Shown here: one piece after another, positions 6,824 through 12,755 of the stretch
Layout: every line of letters starts with the position of its first letter
Numbering within the stretch: position 1 is the first letter of the stretch
Source: Methylorubrum extorquens
Lineage (GTDB): Bacteria; Pseudomonadota; Alphaproteobacteria; Rhizobiales; Beijerinckiaceae
NCBI GenBank assembly: GCA_019695455.1
Contig: JAEUAC010000239.1
Span: forward strand, 1-12,755
DNA length: 12,755 bases
Direction of reading: 5' to 3'
The notes under the pieces: generated by a model
Seen by the model: only the letters and a program-made list of their open reading frames with translations
Database searches by the model: none
What the model was told of the DNA's origin: nothing
Translations under genes and position numbers: made by a program

Positions 6824-7296
6824 GCCGGGGACGCGCCCCAGAGCGCCATGAGGGGCCCGTCGGGCCCGTCCACCGGATCGGCGCTCGGGTGCGGGACGGC
6901 CGCGATCCGCGCGAGCGCCGCCTCCAGCTTCGCGGGCGCGGGCCGGACGATGTCCCAGCTGCGCCCCTCGGCATAGGCGCCGACCACGAGGAGGTTCGCA
7001 TCCTCCTCGATCAGCTTGTGGCCGGTGCCGGCCGGGATGACGATCACGTCGCCCGTGGCGAGCGGCACCTCGCGCCCGCCCTCGCCGCCGAAGCGGACGA
7101 GCGCGGAGCCGGCCGCGATGCCGAGCACCTCGTGCGCCGTCGAATGGTAGTGCTCGTAGGGGAAGATCCCGTTCCGCCAGCCGGCCGTCCAGCCGTTGGC
7201 CCGGAACGCGGCCTCGAAGGCCTCGGCCGGCGCGTCCGGATCGGGCTCGATCGCGGCGCGCCGGATCACGAGCGGCAGGTCGGAATTCGGCGTCAC
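6820..7296 (-). CDS. YjlB-type cupin domain protein
   Basis: A small single-domain cupin. Cupin motif 1 is exact: Gly43-x5-His49-x-His51-x4-Glu56-x6-Gly63, within RNGIFPYEHYHSTAHEVLG. Motif 2 reads Gly82-x5-Pro88-x-Gly90-x2-His93 (TGDVIVIPAGTGHK). His49, His51, Glu56 and His93 therefore form a complete metal site. The pattern NGW..WRNGIFPYxHYHSTAHEVLG is that of the uncharacterised YjlB family. No in-frame ATG exists anywhere upstream. GTG at 7296 gives 158 residues but has no good ribosome-binding site, and coding-like sequence with a family-like 'VEALRLPRGGVTPN' segment continues upstream. A rarer ATT start at 7389, nine bases after the stop of the preceding gene and just behind GAGCAGG, would give 189 residues. 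Overlaps the methyltransferase start by four bases. Reaction unknown. Confidence 0.85.
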   Translation of the reverse strand: MTPNSDLPLVIRRAAIEPDPDAPAEAFEAAFRANGWTAGWRNGIFPYEHYHSTAHEVLGIAAGSALVRFGGEGGREVPLATGDVIVIPAGTGHKLIEEDANLLVVGAYAEGRSWDIVRPAPAKLEAALARIAAVPHPSADPVDGPDGPLMALWGASPA

Positions 7297-7397
7297 GCCG
7301 CCGCGCGGCAGGCGCAGGGCCTCGACCCCCGGAACGGCGTCCGAGGGTGGCGTGGTCTTCCGGCCGGGCCGGGTCGCGGCGATGGGAATGGCCCTGC

Positions 7398-7799
7398 TCA
7401 GGCGCCGAGCAGGAAGGCCGTCACGGCCCGGTCGACCGCCATGTAGAACATGGCGAAGGACACGATCCCCGCGAAGCCGAATTCCAGCGCGTCCCGCTTG
7501 ATGATGCGGGCCCGGCGGATCGTCTCGCCGCCGAGCGCGAGGCAGATCCAGGCGACCGTCATCAGGATCGGCAGGCCGAACAGGAAGGAGAAGGTCGATT
7601 CGACCCGGCCCGACGGATCGATCAGGCCGCGCAGGTTGCGCACCCACGGGGCATGGAGCGCGGCCACGCCGCAGGCCATCCAGACGAGGGCGAGCGCGCA
7701 CCCGAAATGCTGCACGAACGCCCGGTGCAGACGAGCGAACTCGTCCGTCGCGCGCCCGTGGCCCACCGCCTGCACTGCCATGGCCTCTGCCCCATCCAA
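7398..7799 (-). CDS. Three-helix integral membrane protein, function unknown
   Basis: A 133-residue protein that I cannot place in a named family. It has three hydrophobic segments long enough to cross the membrane, at about residues 31-50, 69-90 and 105-131, separated by a short charged loop (RNLRGLIDPSGRVES) and a strongly basic one (RRARIIKRDALE). The amino-terminal 30 residues are polar. The start is uncertain: ATG at 7799 gives the longest form, but an AGAGG lies just before ATG 7781 and GTG 7775, so the protein may be 6-8 residues shorter. It lies 77 bases downstream of carA on the same strand and upstream of the cupin gene, and could be read with either. Coding is supported by the membrane pattern and base bias rather than by recognised homology. 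Confidence 0.65.
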   Translation of the reverse strand: MDGAEAMAVQAVGHGRATDEFARLHRAFVQHFGCALALVWMACGVAALHAPWVRNLRGLIDPSGRVESTFSFLFGLPILMTVAWICLALGGETIRRARIIKRDALEFGFAGIVSFAMFYMAVDRAVTAFLLGA

Positions 7800-7876
7800 T
7801 TCCGCGGTCGAACCTTGCCGCTTATCGTTGACGAAGCGTTACTCCGGCGCGAGGCGCGGGGGCAACCCGGCCCCGT

Positions 7877-9094
7877 TCAGGCGCGACCCTTCGCCTCCGT
7901 CATCAGGTCGACGAAGCGCCCGAACAGGTAGTGGCTGTCGCGCGGGCCCGGCGAGGCCTCCGGGTGGTACTGCACCGAGAAGGCCGGCCGGTCGGTGAGC
8001 GTGATGCCGCAATTCGTGCCGTCGAACAGCGAGACGTGGGTCTGCTGGGCGTTAGCGGGCAGCGTCGCCGGATCCACCGCGAAGCCGTGGTTCATGGAGA
8101 CGATCTCGACCTTGCCGGTCGTCTCGTCGCGCACGGGATGATTCGCGCCGTGATGGCCCTGGTGCATCTTCGTGGTCCTCGCGCCGATCGCGAGGCCCAT
8201 GAGCTGGTGGCCGAGGCAGATGCCGAAGGTCGGGACCTTGCGGTCGAGCAGCTCGCGGATGACCGGCACGGCGTAGTCGCCGGTCGCGGCCGGGTCGCCC
8301 GGGCCGTTCGACAGGAACACGCCGTCCGGCTGCAGCGCCAGGATCTCGGCCGCCGTCGCGGTCGCCGGCACCACGGTCACGCGGCAGCCGGCATCGGCGA
8401 GGAGCCGCAGGATGTTGCGCTTCACGCCGTAATCGATCGCGACAACGTGGAAGCGGCCCGCGCCGCCCGGGCCGAAGCCCTGGCCGAGCTGCCAGGTCCC
8501 CTCCGTCCAGCCGCCCTGCCCGTCCCGCGTCACCATGGGAACGAGGTCGAGCCCCTCCATGGTGGGCAGGCCGGCGGCCTGCGCCTTCAGGGCCTCGACG
8601 TCGAACAGGCCCGACGGGTCGTGCGACACGACCGCGTTCGGCATGCCGCCCTCGCGGATCAGCGCCGTCAGGGCCCGGGTGTCGACGCCCGTGATGCCGA
8701 CGAGGCCGCGGGCCTTCAGCCACGCGTCGAGGTGGCGGGTCGCGCGCCAGCTCGCAGGGCCCGTGACGCTCGCGCCGAGCACGATGCCGCGCACGGCGGT
8801 CGCCCGGTCGTCGTCGACGGTCTCGGTATCCTCCTCGTTCGTGCCGACGTTGCCGACATGCGGGAACGTGAAGGTGACGATCTGGCCCGAATAGGACGGG
8901 TCCGTCAGGATCTCCTGGTAGCCCGTCATGGAGGTGTTGAAGCAGACCTCGCCCGGCGAGGTCCCGACGGCCCCGATCCCCTGGCCCTCGACGACCGTCC
9001 CGTCCGCGAGCACGAGGAGCGCCGTCGTCTCCGGCTCGGCCCAGGCGGCCGGGTGCGACGCGCCCTTCACCGGCGCGGGGCTGAGTTGCGACAT
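7877..9094 (-). CDS. carA: Carbamoyl phosphate synthetase small subunit (glutaminase)
   Basis: CarA hydrolyses glutamine and channels ammonia to CarB for carbamoyl phosphate, feeding arginine and pyrimidine synthesis. The 405-residue protein has the CPSase small-chain N-terminal domain (about 24-200, ALLVLADGTVVEG, CFNTSMTGYQEILTDPSY, GITGVDTRALT) and a class I glutamine amidotransferase domain (about 215-400). The catalytic triad is complete: Cys293 in FGICLGHQL, His377 and Glu379 in YHPEASPGP. SNGPGDP (262-268) is the usual oxyanion segment. About 24 residues precede the point where the E. coli protein starts, a common feature of alphaproteobacterial CarA. The ATG at 9094 follows a leader of roughly 57 bases from a good promoter; only a weak GGAT ribosome-binding site is visible. 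carB is not in the window. Confidence 0.97.
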   Translation of the reverse strand: MSQLSPAPVKGASHPAAWAEPETTALLVLADGTVVEGQGIGAVGTSPGEVCFNTSMTGYQEILTDPSYSGQIVTFTFPHVGNVGTNEEDTETVDDDRATAVRGIVLGASVTGPASWRATRHLDAWLKARGLVGITGVDTRALTALIREGGMPNAVVSHDPSGLFDVEALKAQAAGLPTMEGLDLVPMVTRDGQGGWTEGTWQLGQGFGPGGAGRFHVVAIDYGVKRNILRLLADAGCRVTVVPATATAAEILALQPDGVFLSNGPGDPAATGDYAVPVIRELLDRKVPTFGICLGHQLMGLAIGARTTKMHQGHHGANHPVRDETTGKVEIVSMNHGFAVDPATLPANAQQTHVSLFDGTNCGITLTDRPAFSVQYHPEASPGPRDSHYLFGRFVDLMTEAKGRA

Positions 9095-9157
9095 GGCGAC
9101 GATCCGGGTTAAGCGGCTCCGCCCACGACCGTTTTCCGGCCTCGGAGGCGCGCCTTC

Positions 9158-9186
9158 GATGTAAGGGGGGCGCCCTGCCCCGTCAA
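9158..9186 (-). promoter_or_regulatory. Sigma-70 type promoter for carA
   Basis: On the minus strand TTGACG (9186-9181) is five-sixths of the consensus -35. It is followed by a 17-base spacer and TACATC (9163-9158) as a -10. Transcription would start near 9151, leaving a leader of about 57 bases before the carA ATG. This is the best promoter match I found in the window, located exactly in the carA / yqeY divergent gap. The leader shows no clear attenuator or pyrimidine-responsive structure. Confidence 0.55.
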
Positions 9187-9214
9187 CGCGGCCGCCCCAT
9201 CCAGGACAGCGCCC

Positions 9215-9676
9215 ATGCCGCTCCGCGAACGCCTCACCGACGACATGAAGACGGCCATGAAGGCCGGCGAGAAGGCCCGGCTGTCGACCATCCGGCTCGT
9301 CCAGGCGGCCGTGAAGGACAAGGACATCGAGGCCCGCGGCGCCGGCAAGGAGCCGCTGTCCGACGACGAGATCATGGCCGTCCTGCAGAAGATGGTGAAG
9401 CAGCGCCAGGAATCGATCGGCATCTACGAGGCGAACGGCCGCCCGGAGCTCGCGGCCGGCGAGCGCGACGAGGTGGCCGTCATCGCGACCTACCTGCCGC
9501 AGCAGATGGACGAGGCCGAGATGGAGGCCGCCGTCGCGGCCGCCGTGGCCGAGACGGGCGCCGCCTCCGTGAAGGACATGGGCAAGGTCATCGCCAAGCT
9601 CCGCGAGGACTTCGCCGGACGCATGGATTTCGCCAAGGCCTCGGGCGTCGTGAAGGCCAAGCTCGCCGGCGGCTGA
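9215..9676 (+). CDS. yqeY: GatB/YqeY domain protein
   Basis: A 153-residue all-helical protein of the YqeY family, related to the tail domain of the amidotransferase subunit GatB that contacts tRNA. It begins LRERLTDDMKTAMKAGEKAR (residues 3-22), followed by the RLSTIRLVQAAVKDKDIEAR-type helix. The KQRQESIGIYEANGRPELA (about 67-85) and ATYLPQQMDEAE (about 90-101) segments are standard for the family, as is the C-terminal MGKVIAKLREDFAGRMDFA. The stand-alone protein is thought to act on tRNA-dependent processes, but its exact role is not settled. The ATG is preceded by AGGA at eight bases. It is divergent from carA, the usual alphaproteobacterial arrangement. Confidence 0.92.
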   Translation: MPLRERLTDDMKTAMKAGEKARLSTIRLVQAAVKDKDIEARGAGKEPLSDDEIMAVLQKMVKQRQESIGIYEANGRPELAAGERDEVAVIATYLPQQMDEAEMEAAVAAAVAETGAASVKDMGKVIAKLREDFAGRMDFAKASGVVKAKLAGG

Positions 9677-9714
9677 GCCGAGCGTCGGCTCCCGGGCTCC
9701 GGCGGGACCGGGAG
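9675..9714 (+). terminator. Possible terminator hairpins after yqeY
   Basis: GAGCCGA / TCGGCTC (7-bp stem, loop GCG, 9675-9691) overlaps the yqeY stop codon. It is followed by a competing CTCCCGG / CCGGGAG pairing (9689-9695 with 9708-9714). No T tract follows, so termination is plausible but unproven; the 114-base gap to the next gene contains nothing else I can name. Confidence 0.35.
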
Positions 9715-9790
9715 AGTCTCGGCGCGGGCGGCTTGCGGGGCCGGGCCCGCTTCCGTACCACCCGGGGGGTCTCAGCCCGGGAGCAGCCCC

Positions 9791-11329
9791 TTGAACGGCG
9801 CCGAAAGTCTCGTCCACACCCTCGTGAAGAGCGGCGTCGACACCTGTTTCGCCAATCCCGGCACGAGCGAGATGCATTTCGTGGCCGCGCTCGACCGGGT
9901 GCCGGGCATCCGCTGCGTGCTCGGCCTGTTCGAGGGCGTGGTGACGGGGGCGGCCGACGGCTACGCCCGCATGGCCGACAAGCCGGCCGTGACGCTGCTC
10001 CATTGCGGCCCGGGCCTCGCGAACGGCCTCGCCAACCTCCACAACGCCCGCCGCGCCCGCTCGCCGATGGTGAACGCCGTCGGCGACCAGGCGACCTACC
10101 ACCGCCCGCTCGACGCGCCGCTGACGGCCGACACTGAGGGGTGGGCCCGCCCCGTCTCGTGCTGGACCCGGACGGTCACCCGGGCGGCCGACGTCGGCCG
10201 CGACACGGCGGCCGCCGTCCAGGCCTCGATGAGCGGCGCCCGCGGCATCGCGAGCCTCCTCCTGCCGTCGGACACGTGCTGGGACGAGGGCGGCGTCGTG
10301 GCCGAGCCGCTCGCGCCCGTCGCCCCGACGGCCGCCGATCCGGCGGCGCTCCAGCAGGCGGCGCGCATCCTGCGCGGCGGCGAGCCCGTGCTCCTCCTGA
10401 TCGCCGGCCGGACGCTCCGGTCCGGGCCGATCGCGGACGCGTTCCGCATCGCGGCCGCGACGGGCGCCACCGTCATGGCGCCGGTCTCGAACGCGCGGGT
10501 CGAGCGCGGCCGGGGCCGCCACGCCGTCGAGCGCATCCCCTACCCGGTCGATTCGGCCGTGAAGCGCCTCGCCGGCTTCAAGCACTGCATCCTGGTCGGC
10601 GCGGCCGATCCGGTCGGGTTCTTCGCCTATCCGAACAAGCCCGGCCGCATGCTGCCGCCGGATGCCGGTGTCCACGTCCTGACCCGTCCCGAGGAGGACG
10701 GCCCGGCCGCGCTCGCGGCGCTGGCCGACCTTCTCGGCGCACCGGCGGCGCCCGTGACCGACGCGGCGGTCTCGCGCGACACGCCCCGCGGACAGCCCAC
10801 CTCGGAGGCCGTGGCCCAGGCCATCACGGCGCTGCTGCCCGAGAACTCCATCATCGTCGACGAGAGCGTCAGCTTCGGGCGCGCCTTCCAGGGCGGCACG
10901 GCGGGCGCGGCCCCGCACGATTGGCTGCAGCTCACCGGCGGCGCCATCGGCGAGGGCCTGCCCCTCGCGACGGGAGCCGCGATCGCGTCCCCGGGCCGGC
11001 GGGTGCTCTCCCTGCAGGCGGACGGGTCCGGCATGTACACGCTGCAGGCCCTCTGGACGCAGGCGCGCGAGAAGCTCGACGTCACGACCGTGATCCTGTC
11101 GAACCGCAAATACGCGATCCTGCTGGGCGAACTCGCGGGCGTCGGCGCCAATCCCGGCCGCACCGCGCTCGACATGATGGACATCGGCAACCCGGATCTC
11201 GACTGGGTGAAGATGGCGAACGGCATGGGCGTCGAGGCGGCCCGCGCCGAGACGGCGGAGGAGCTCTGCGACCTCATGCGCTCCGCCAACGGCCGGCCGG
11301 GCCCGTTCGTCATCGAGCTGATGATCTGA
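9791..11329 (+). CDS. Thiamine diphosphate-dependent enzyme, acetolactate synthase / benzoylformate decarboxylase superfamily
   Basis: A 512-residue three-domain ThDP enzyme. The PYR domain (about 1-165) has NPGTSE (22-27) and the activating Glu48 in GLFEGVVTGAADGYAR. A central domain spans about 185-320. The PP domain (about 335-512) has the ThDP/Mg site LQADGSGMYT (Asp411) through Asn438 in LSNRKYAIL. It is shorter than true IlvB/IlvI (about 560-600) and no regulatory-subunit gene is adjacent, so valine/isoleucine synthesis is unlikely. The LHCGPG segment keeps a histidine (His71) where benzoylformate decarboxylase has its catalytic His70, but the Ser26 equivalent is Thr25, and I see no obvious counterpart of His281. 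A 2-oxo-acid decarboxylase or carboligase is inferred. The start is TTG with GGAG about seven bases upstream. Followed by a permease gene after 46 bases. Confidence 0.88.
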   Translation: MNGAESLVHTLVKSGVDTCFANPGTSEMHFVAALDRVPGIRCVLGLFEGVVTGAADGYARMADKPAVTLLHCGPGLANGLANLHNARRARSPMVNAVGDQATYHRPLDAPLTADTEGWARPVSCWTRTVTRAADVGRDTAAAVQASMSGARGIASLLLPSDTCWDEGGVVAEPLAPVAPTAADPAALQQAARILRGGEPVLLLIAGRTLRSGPIADAFRIAAATGATVMAPVSNARVERGRGRHAVERIPYPVDSAVKRLAGFKHCILVGAADPVGFFAYPNKPGRMLPPDAGVHVLTRPEEDGPAALAALADLLGAPAAPVTDAAVSRDTPRGQPTSEAVAQAITALLPENSIIVDESVSFGRAFQGGTAGAAPHDWLQLTGGAIGEGLPLATGAAIASPGRRVLSLQADGSGMYTLQALWTQAREKLDVTTVILSNRKYAILLGELAGVGANPGRTALDMMDIGNPDLDWVKMANGMGVEAARAETAEELCDLMRSANGRPGPFVIELMI

Positions 11330-11332
11330 TGC

Positions 11333-11352
11333 GGCGGGCGCATCCGCCCGCC
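11333..11352 (+). other. Intercistronic hairpin
   Basis: An 8-bp perfect stem GGCGGGCG / CGCCCGCC around CATC begins four bases after the stop of the ThDP enzyme gene and ends just before the ribosome-binding site (GGGGAGAG) of the permease gene. It could be a weak terminator, an mRNA-stabilising structure, or chance in GC-rich DNA. There is no T tract. Confidence 0.35.
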
Positions 11353-11375
11353 CCCGGGCGGGGAGAGCGCGCGCC

Positions 11376-12305
11376 TTGAACGCCGTCGTCGGGGCCGCCC
11401 TGCCGGTCTTCGGCCTGATCGTGGTCGGCTGGATCGCCGGCCGCACCGCCCTCCTCGACCGGGGCGCGACGGACAGCCTGAACCGGTTCGCGATCTACCT
11501 CGCCCTGCCGGCCCTGCTCTTCACGGTCATGGCGAAGGCCGATCCCGCGGCCATCGCGCAGGGCCGGTTCGCGGCCGCCTGGGCGATCGGCGTCGCCGTG
11601 CCGTTCGGGGCCGCCTTCTGGCTCGCGCGGCGCCGGGGCCGGCGGGTCGCGGAGGCGGGCATCTGGGGCCTCGACGCCGGCTACGCCAATTCCGGCTTCA
11701 TGGGCATCCCGCTCTGCCTGCTCCTGTTCGGGGAGGCCGCCGGCCCCTCCATCATCCTCACGGTGCTGCTCACGGCGACGGTGCTCTTCATCTTCGCCGT
11801 CGTGCTGATCGAATCCGATCTGCGGCGCGGCGCCTCGCCCTGGAAGACGGTGCGGCGCGTCGGGCCCTCCGTCCTGCGCAATCCGCTCCTCCTCGCGCCG
11901 CTCGCGGGCCTCGCCGTCGCGCTCGCCGGCTGGCCCCTCCCGGCGCCGCTCGACCGCTTCGCGACCCTCCTCGGCGGGGCGGCGAGCCCGGTCGCGCTCG
12001 TCTGCATCGGCCTGTTCCTGTCGCACGAGCGCGTGGGCGGCGAGATCGGGCCGGTCGCGGCCCTCGTCGCCCTGAAGCTCGTCGGGCAGCCGGCCGTGAC
12101 GGCGCTCTGCGTCTTCTGGATCTTCGACGTGCCGCCGATCCCCGCCAAGGTCGCCGTGATCTCGGCCTCGCTGCCCACGGGAACCGGCCCCTTCACGCTC
12201 GCGAAGCTGCACGGCTTCGACGTGCAGGTGACCTCGACGGCGATCCTCGTCTCGCACGTCCTGTCCGTCGCCACCGTGTCGGCGCTCGTCGCCTGGCTCG
12301 CCTGA
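11376..12305 (+). CDS. AEC-family permease (auxin efflux carrier type)
   Basis: A 309-residue inner-membrane transporter of the AEC family, which includes the malonate transporter MdcF-like proteins and plant PIN relatives. Nearly the whole chain is hydrophobic and fits about ten membrane spans in two halves. Family landmarks are LNRFAIYLALPALLF (35-49), GYANSGFMGIPL (102-112), RNPLLLAPLAGL (168-179), and near the end SASLPTGTGPFTLAKLHGFD (263-282). The basic loop LARRRGRR (83-90) should be cytoplasmic. Substrates in this family are usually small carboxylates; the specific one is unknown here. The TTG start at 11376 is chosen because it gives the full first helix and has GGGGAGAG upstream at about ten bases. 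It ends 25 bases before the dehydrogenase gene, so the run is likely one operon. Confidence 0.92.
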   Translation: MNAVVGAALPVFGLIVVGWIAGRTALLDRGATDSLNRFAIYLALPALLFTVMAKADPAAIAQGRFAAAWAIGVAVPFGAAFWLARRRGRRVAEAGIWGLDAGYANSGFMGIPLCLLLFGEAAGPSIILTVLLTATVLFIFAVVLIESDLRRGASPWKTVRRVGPSVLRNPLLLAPLAGLAVALAGWPLPAPLDRFATLLGGAASPVALVCIGLFLSHERVGGEIGPVAALVALKLVGQPAVTALCVFWIFDVPPIPAKVAVISASLPTGTGPFTLAKLHGFDVQVTSTAILVSHVLSVATVSALVAWLA

Positions 12306-12330
12306 ACACCGAAGACCGGAGGAACGACCC

Positions 12331-12755
12331 ATGAGCTTCACGGTGGACCTGACCGGCCGCACGGCCCTCGTCACGGGCGCCTCGTCCGGCCTCGGCCGGC
12401 ACTTCGCCGGGATCATCGCCCGGTCGGGCGCGCGCGTCGTCTGCGCGGCCCGGCGGGCGGACGCGCTGGACGAGACCTGCGGCGCCATCCGGGCCGCCGG
12501 CGGCGCGGCGGAGGCCGTGACCATGGACGTGACGGATGCCGGCTCGGTCCGCGACGCCGTCGCGCGGGCCGGGGCGATCGACATCCTGGTCAACAATGCC
12601 GGGATCGCGATCACGAAGCCCTTCCTCGACGTCGAGCCCGAGGAATGGGACCGGGTGGTCGACACGAACCTGCGGGGCGCGTTCCTCGTCGCCCAGGCCG
12701 CCGCCCGCTCCATGCGGGACGGCAAGCGCCCCGGCTCCATCGTCAACGTGGCCTC
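12331..12755 (+). CDS. Short-chain dehydrogenase/reductase (SDR), N-terminal part
   Basis: The window ends after 141 codons plus two bases of this gene. The visible Rossmann fold has the cofactor loop TGASSGLG (15-22), paired arginines Arg41-Arg42 at the end of strand 2 (which suggest NADP(H)), MDVTDAGSV (65-73), NNAG (88-91) and the structural asparagine in VDTNLRG (110-116). The last residues GSIVNVAS enter the strand before the catalytic serine, so the Ser-Tyr-Lys triad is beyond the edge. A strong GGAGG ribosome-binding site lies eight bases before the ATG. It is 25 bases behind the AEC permease gene, consistent with co-transcription. It is an oxidoreductase of unknown substrate, possibly acting on the product of the ThDP enzyme upstream. 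Confidence 0.93.
   Translation, partial: MSFTVDLTGRTALVTGASSGLGRHFAGIIARSGARVVCAARRADALDETCGAIRAAGGAAEAVTMDVTDAGSVRDAVARAGAIDILVNNAGIAITKPFLDVEPEEWDRVVDTNLRGAFLVAQAAARSMRDGKRPGSIVNVA

Noticed and set aside
3182..6976. Very long plus-strand open frame across paaG, paaZ and the methyltransferase
   Set aside because: It is antisense to recognised paaG and the methyltransferase and out of frame with paaZ. Its product is Arg/Ala/Gly-rich with no domain, as expected when stop codons are scarce in GC-rich DNA.
7800..7876. Promoter or terminator between carA and the membrane protein gene
   Set aside because: The stretch is a little less GC-rich and contains GATAAG, but no partner hexamer or stable hairpin could be defended.
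9132..9160. Plus-strand promoter for yqeY (TTTTCC, 17 bases, TTCGAT)
   Set aside because: Only three of six matches in each hexamer; no better than chance, so not listed as a feature.
9095..11446. Leftward open frame continuing upstream of carA across the ThDP enzyme gene
   Set aside because: It is merely in frame with carA. The upstream part is antisense to a well-recognised enzyme, and the carA family begins at 9094 behind a promoter.
11310..12746. Leftward open frame antisense to the permease and SDR genes
   Set aside because: Compositionally a shadow. The sense strand gives two recognisable families with ribosome-binding sites.

Overview
The window is very GC-rich with strongly G/C-biased third codon positions. 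The gene families, and the divergent carA / yqeY pair, look like an alphaproteobacterium of the Rhizobiales / Methylobacterium type. That assignment is an inference from gene content and style, not from a marker gene. Twelve complete protein genes are well supported, a thirteenth is less certain (the three-helix membrane protein at 7398-7799), and two genes are cut by the window ends. I see no tRNA, rRNA, CRISPR array, insertion sequence or phage gene. No gap between genes exceeds about 130 bases.

Left part (1-6008): the tail of an Asp/Glu/hydantoin racemase, a glutathione S-transferase, and then a partial phenylacetate catabolism cluster. paaK (phenylacetate-CoA ligase) reads rightward and converges on a leftward group: paaG (ring-1,2-epoxyphenylacetyl-CoA isomerase), paaI (hot-dog thioesterase) and a small methionine-rich secreted protein. 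paaG diverges from paaZ (oxepin-CoA hydrolase / 3-oxo-5,6-dehydrosuberyl-CoA dehydrogenase) across a 91-base intergenic region. PaaK activates phenylacetate to its CoA thioester. The epoxidase PaaABCDE, which would come next, is not in the window. PaaG then isomerises the epoxide to oxepin-CoA, PaaZ opens the ring and oxidises the aldehyde, and PaaI clears dead-end CoA esters. The beta-oxidation steps (PaaF, PaaH, PaaJ) are also absent here. The methionine-rich protein is the one member of this cluster that the pathway does not explain.

Middle part (6137-9676): a leftward set of three small genes, namely a three-helix membrane protein, a YjlB-type cupin and a class I SAM methyltransferase. 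The last two overlap by four bases. Behind them lies carA, the small (glutaminase) subunit of carbamoyl phosphate synthetase, with a recognisable promoter. carA diverges from yqeY.

Right part (9791-12755): a rightward run of a thiamine-diphosphate enzyme of the acetolactate synthase / benzoylformate decarboxylase superfamily, an AEC-family permease and the start of a short-chain dehydrogenase. Close spacing suggests one transcription unit for uptake or export and conversion of an organic acid, substrate unknown. The first two genes both use TTG starts.

No complete, clearly new system is visible. The best leads are the methionine-rich secreted protein inside the paa cluster, the thiamine-diphosphate enzyme/permease/dehydrogenase unit, and the translationally coupled cupin-methyltransferase pair.
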